Shown: positions 62,330 to 64,000 of the stretch, piece after piece
Position numbering within the stretch: position 1 is the first letter of the stretch
Layout: every line of letters starts with the position of its first letter
Origin: Tunturibacter psychrotolerans
GTDB lineage: Bacteria; Acidobacteriota; Terriglobia; Terriglobales; Acidobacteriaceae
Direction of reading: 5' to 3'
NCBI RefSeq assembly: GCF_040359615.1
Contig: NZ_CP132942.1
Span: 3,224,001-3,288,000 of the forward strand
Length of the DNA: 64,000 nucleotides
Position numbers and translations under genes: made by a program
The notes under the pieces: model-generated
What the model was told of the DNA's origin: nothing
What the model saw: only the letters and a program-made list of their open reading frames with translations
The model's database searches: none

Positions 62330-64000
62330 ATGATGAGCACGGCGATTCTGATGTCGATGGGCGCGGAACAGAGTACGAAGCGTCCGGTTGCCCAAGAGGT
62401 AGATAAGTTAGAAGGACCCACGTTCGCGCAGGCCCTTGATGCTCGCGTGGGTATCCCTTCGGAGACGGTGGACAAGGATTCTGCTGCGGGAGCTCCGCCT
62501 GAGTTGCGGACAACTGCGGAGGCGACGGCTGGTCCAAGCGCGTGGAATTTGGAGGCCTCAGTAGGAGGCTCTGCGGCGTTAGTGGAGAAGGGATCTGCGG
62601 CTGGAACACTGCCCGAAGGGAGTACTCCCAAGTCGGAGTTAGTCACTAAGAATTTGATTGACGTGCCTGAGTTGACGGCTGCGGGGAAGGCAAAGACGCT
62701 TGCGGGCCAGGTGGTCTCAAGCGGAGGTGCTAGCAAAGAGATCGCAGGCGCCAAGAGTAGTCCCTCGCAGACTGTGGCTGCAGCAGAGCCGGAGTGTTTT
62801 GTAGAGACGAAAGATTCAGGAACTCAAGTTGCTGAGCTATCCGAGAACACGGAAGGGATCACAGGGGAGACGCTAACGGGTCTGCCCCTTGCTGCGGCCT
62901 CAGGCATACGGACTGGGGCGGTAAATCCGGTGGAGGGCCAGCGGGACGAGAATCAGGTTCTGATACCCAGCCTCGAGACGCCTGTGACTTCGAAGGGGAT
63001 TGCGGCGACAGGCACAGCGCCGGAGACTGCCACCGCGAAGAAGACAATCAAAACGCAAGGGAGTGATGCAACGGCAGCAGTTGCTTCGAAGGGCGGCACG
63101 ACTGCAGTCCATGCGGTGACAGATGAGGCTAAGGCTGCGCAGGGCGTTGTGATACAGGTTCCCGCTCCGTTGTCTGGTCACACAGAGGCATATGTCGCCT
63201 CGACCGTTTCACATAACGCTATGAGTGATGGGGCTGCAGATGGAACGGCCCTCGTTAGTGCGGCTGCGAGCAACACAACATCGATTGCGGGGACGACCTC
63301 AACTGCAGATGGCTCGAGTCACAAAAACCTTGTGCAGAGCACGAAAACTCCTGCGTCGAATATTGAGACGACACCTACGGCTTCGGCGGATCCGACCGGA
63401 ACCGCGAAGGTTGATGTGAGAGCGGAGAGATCATCGGCAGTAACGGGGAATCCAGCCGGCGATGGCGATGGTAAGGGACGAACTGCAGGCGAGTCTCTGG
63501 GGACCTCGATTCATTCGGTGGTTTCTGGGAGCGATCTTACGAGTGCGGCGGTGCCGTCTGGTGTGACAGGGCTAGTGAAGCTGCCAAACGGAGAGTCGGG
63601 CGCACAGACTTCGGGACTGACTACTGGACTCAGAGAGCAGGATGGTTCAGGTGCGGTTGCGCGGTCCTTCGAGTCAATGCCACGAACTTTGTCGGCGACT
63701 CCAACGGCGCTTGAGGTTGGGATTCCTGATGGCACACACGGGTGGTTGAAGGTTCGGGCTGAGATGACAGACGGCGGTGTCGTGAATGCTTCGGTCTCGG
63801 CGGCGTCTTCGGCGAGCCAGGAGATGCTGCATCGGGAGCTGCCCTCGCTGACGGCCTATCTCCAGGCGGAGAAGGTTGCGGTGAATTCGGTTGTTGTTCA
63901 TCCGGCGGCGGGCACAGGAACTGACTCGCGAGGCTACTCAGCCGGAACAGAGAGTGGCGCAAATGGACAAACGCCACAGGGAAGTAACGAAGGAGGAGAG
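62330..64000 (+). CDS. fliK: FliK-like flagellar hook-length control protein, 3' end outside window
   Basis: From ATG 62330 the frame is open to the last base (557 codons). It is easily missed because there is no stop in the window. Residues 20-450 are low-complexity Ala/Ser/Thr/Gly-rich sequence, as in the flexible ruler part of FliK. The end shows the FliK C-terminal type: 'TALEVGIPDGTHGWLKVRAEM', 'GVVNASVSAASSASQEMLHRELPSLTAYLQAEKVAVNSVVV'. It should measure hook length and switch export specificity. Position after fliJ is normal. Confidence is lower on the symbol than on the frame. Confidence 0.8.
   Translation, partial: MMSTAILMSMGAEQSTKRPVAQEVDKLEGPTFAQALDARVGIPSETVDKDSAAGAPPELRTTAEATAGPSAWNLEASVGGSAALVEKGSAAGTLPEGSTPKSELVTKNLIDVPELTAAGKAKTLAGQVVSSGGASKEIAGAKSSPSQTVAAAEPECFVETKDSGTQVAELSENTEGITGETLTGLPLAAASGIRTGAVNPVEGQRDENQVLIPSLETPVTSKGIAATGTAPETATAKKTIKTQGSDATAAVASKGGTTAVHAVTDEAKAAQGVVIQVPAPLSGHTEAYVASTVSHNAMSDGAADGTALVSAAASNTTSIAGTTSTADGSSHKNLVQSTKTPASNIETTPTASADPTGTAKVDVRAERSSAVTGNPAGDGDGKGRTAGESLGTSIHSVVSGSDLTSAAVPSGVTGLVKLPNGESGAQTSGLTTGLREQDGSGAVARSFESMPRTLSATPTALEVGIPDGTHGWLKVRAEMTDGGVVNASVSAASSASQEMLHRELPSLTAYLQAEKVAVNSVVVHPAAGTGTDSRGYSAGTESGANGQTPQGSNEGGE

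Noticed and set aside
1..64000. CRISPR arrays and rRNA/tRNA genes
   Set aside because: No regularly spaced repeat series and no recognisable rRNA or tRNA sequence was found by eye; short or odd tRNAs could be missed.

Overview
The window looks like a chromosomal segment of an acidobacterium (Acidobacteriota, probably a soil member of the Terriglobales). This rests on gene content, not on a marker gene. It has a CnaB-plus-barrel TonB-dependent receptor, two winged-helix/TM sensors carrying TPR or PD40 repeats, secreted GH2 and GH3 hydrolases, Oar/RND-type envelope genes, and a flagellar operon whose activator has no DNA-binding domain. No rRNA, tRNA or CRISPR array was seen.

Layout. Positions 1-12.6 kb: a serine hydrolase cut by the window edge; a four-gene ECF sigma/anti-sigma operon joined by ATGA overlaps; two exported proteins of unknown function sharing a Gly/Asn motif; a GH3 beta-glucosidase; a PQQ-type beta-propeller protein; a GH2 enzyme. 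Positions 12.6-20 kb: a graveyard island. It holds remnants of a serine recombinase, a recombinase-associated HTH protein, a QueC-like PP-loop enzyme, a histidine kinase, ImuA, a quinone oxidoreductase and an NmrA protein, plus a two-gene Hsp70-like operon whose second gene needs a -1 frameshift at a perfect GGGTTTT heptamer. A 22-bp near-identical repeat lies at both sides of most of this island. Positions 20-25.7 kb: gamma-glutamyltransferase and a large TonB-dependent receptor.

Positions 25.7-38.1 kb: two same-orientation IS6-family copies (one full, one 5'-truncated) bracket a PadR-TolC-RND-adaptor efflux operon, a CadC/TPR regulator and a vanadium-type haloperoxidase. Positions 38-49.8 kb: an accessory stretch with many broken genes (ParB, GlcG/HbpS, M61, Gfo/Idh/MocA and M13 fragments), a beta-lactamase-family hydrolase, a winged-helix/PD40 regulator, and two IS110-family copies. 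Each IS110 copy is disabled in a different way: one by an internal 320-bp inversion, the other by an 8-bp deletion. Positions 50-52.8 kb: a tyrosine integrase and a secreted alpha/beta hydrolase.

Positions 52.9-64 kb: a coherent flagellar block, all on the + strand. It runs OmpR-type regulator, small DHp-like protein, sigma-54 activator without HTH, terminator, candidate sigma-54 promoter, then flgB-flgC-fliE-fliF-fliG-fliH-fliI-fliJ-fliK-like, the last running off the window. These genes build the rod base, MS ring, rotor switch and export ATPase complex.

The most unusual items are the Hsp70-like pair with its slippery heptamer, the inverted IS110 copy, the HTH-less sigma-54 activator beside an ATPase-less DHp-like protein, and the recombinase-remnant island.
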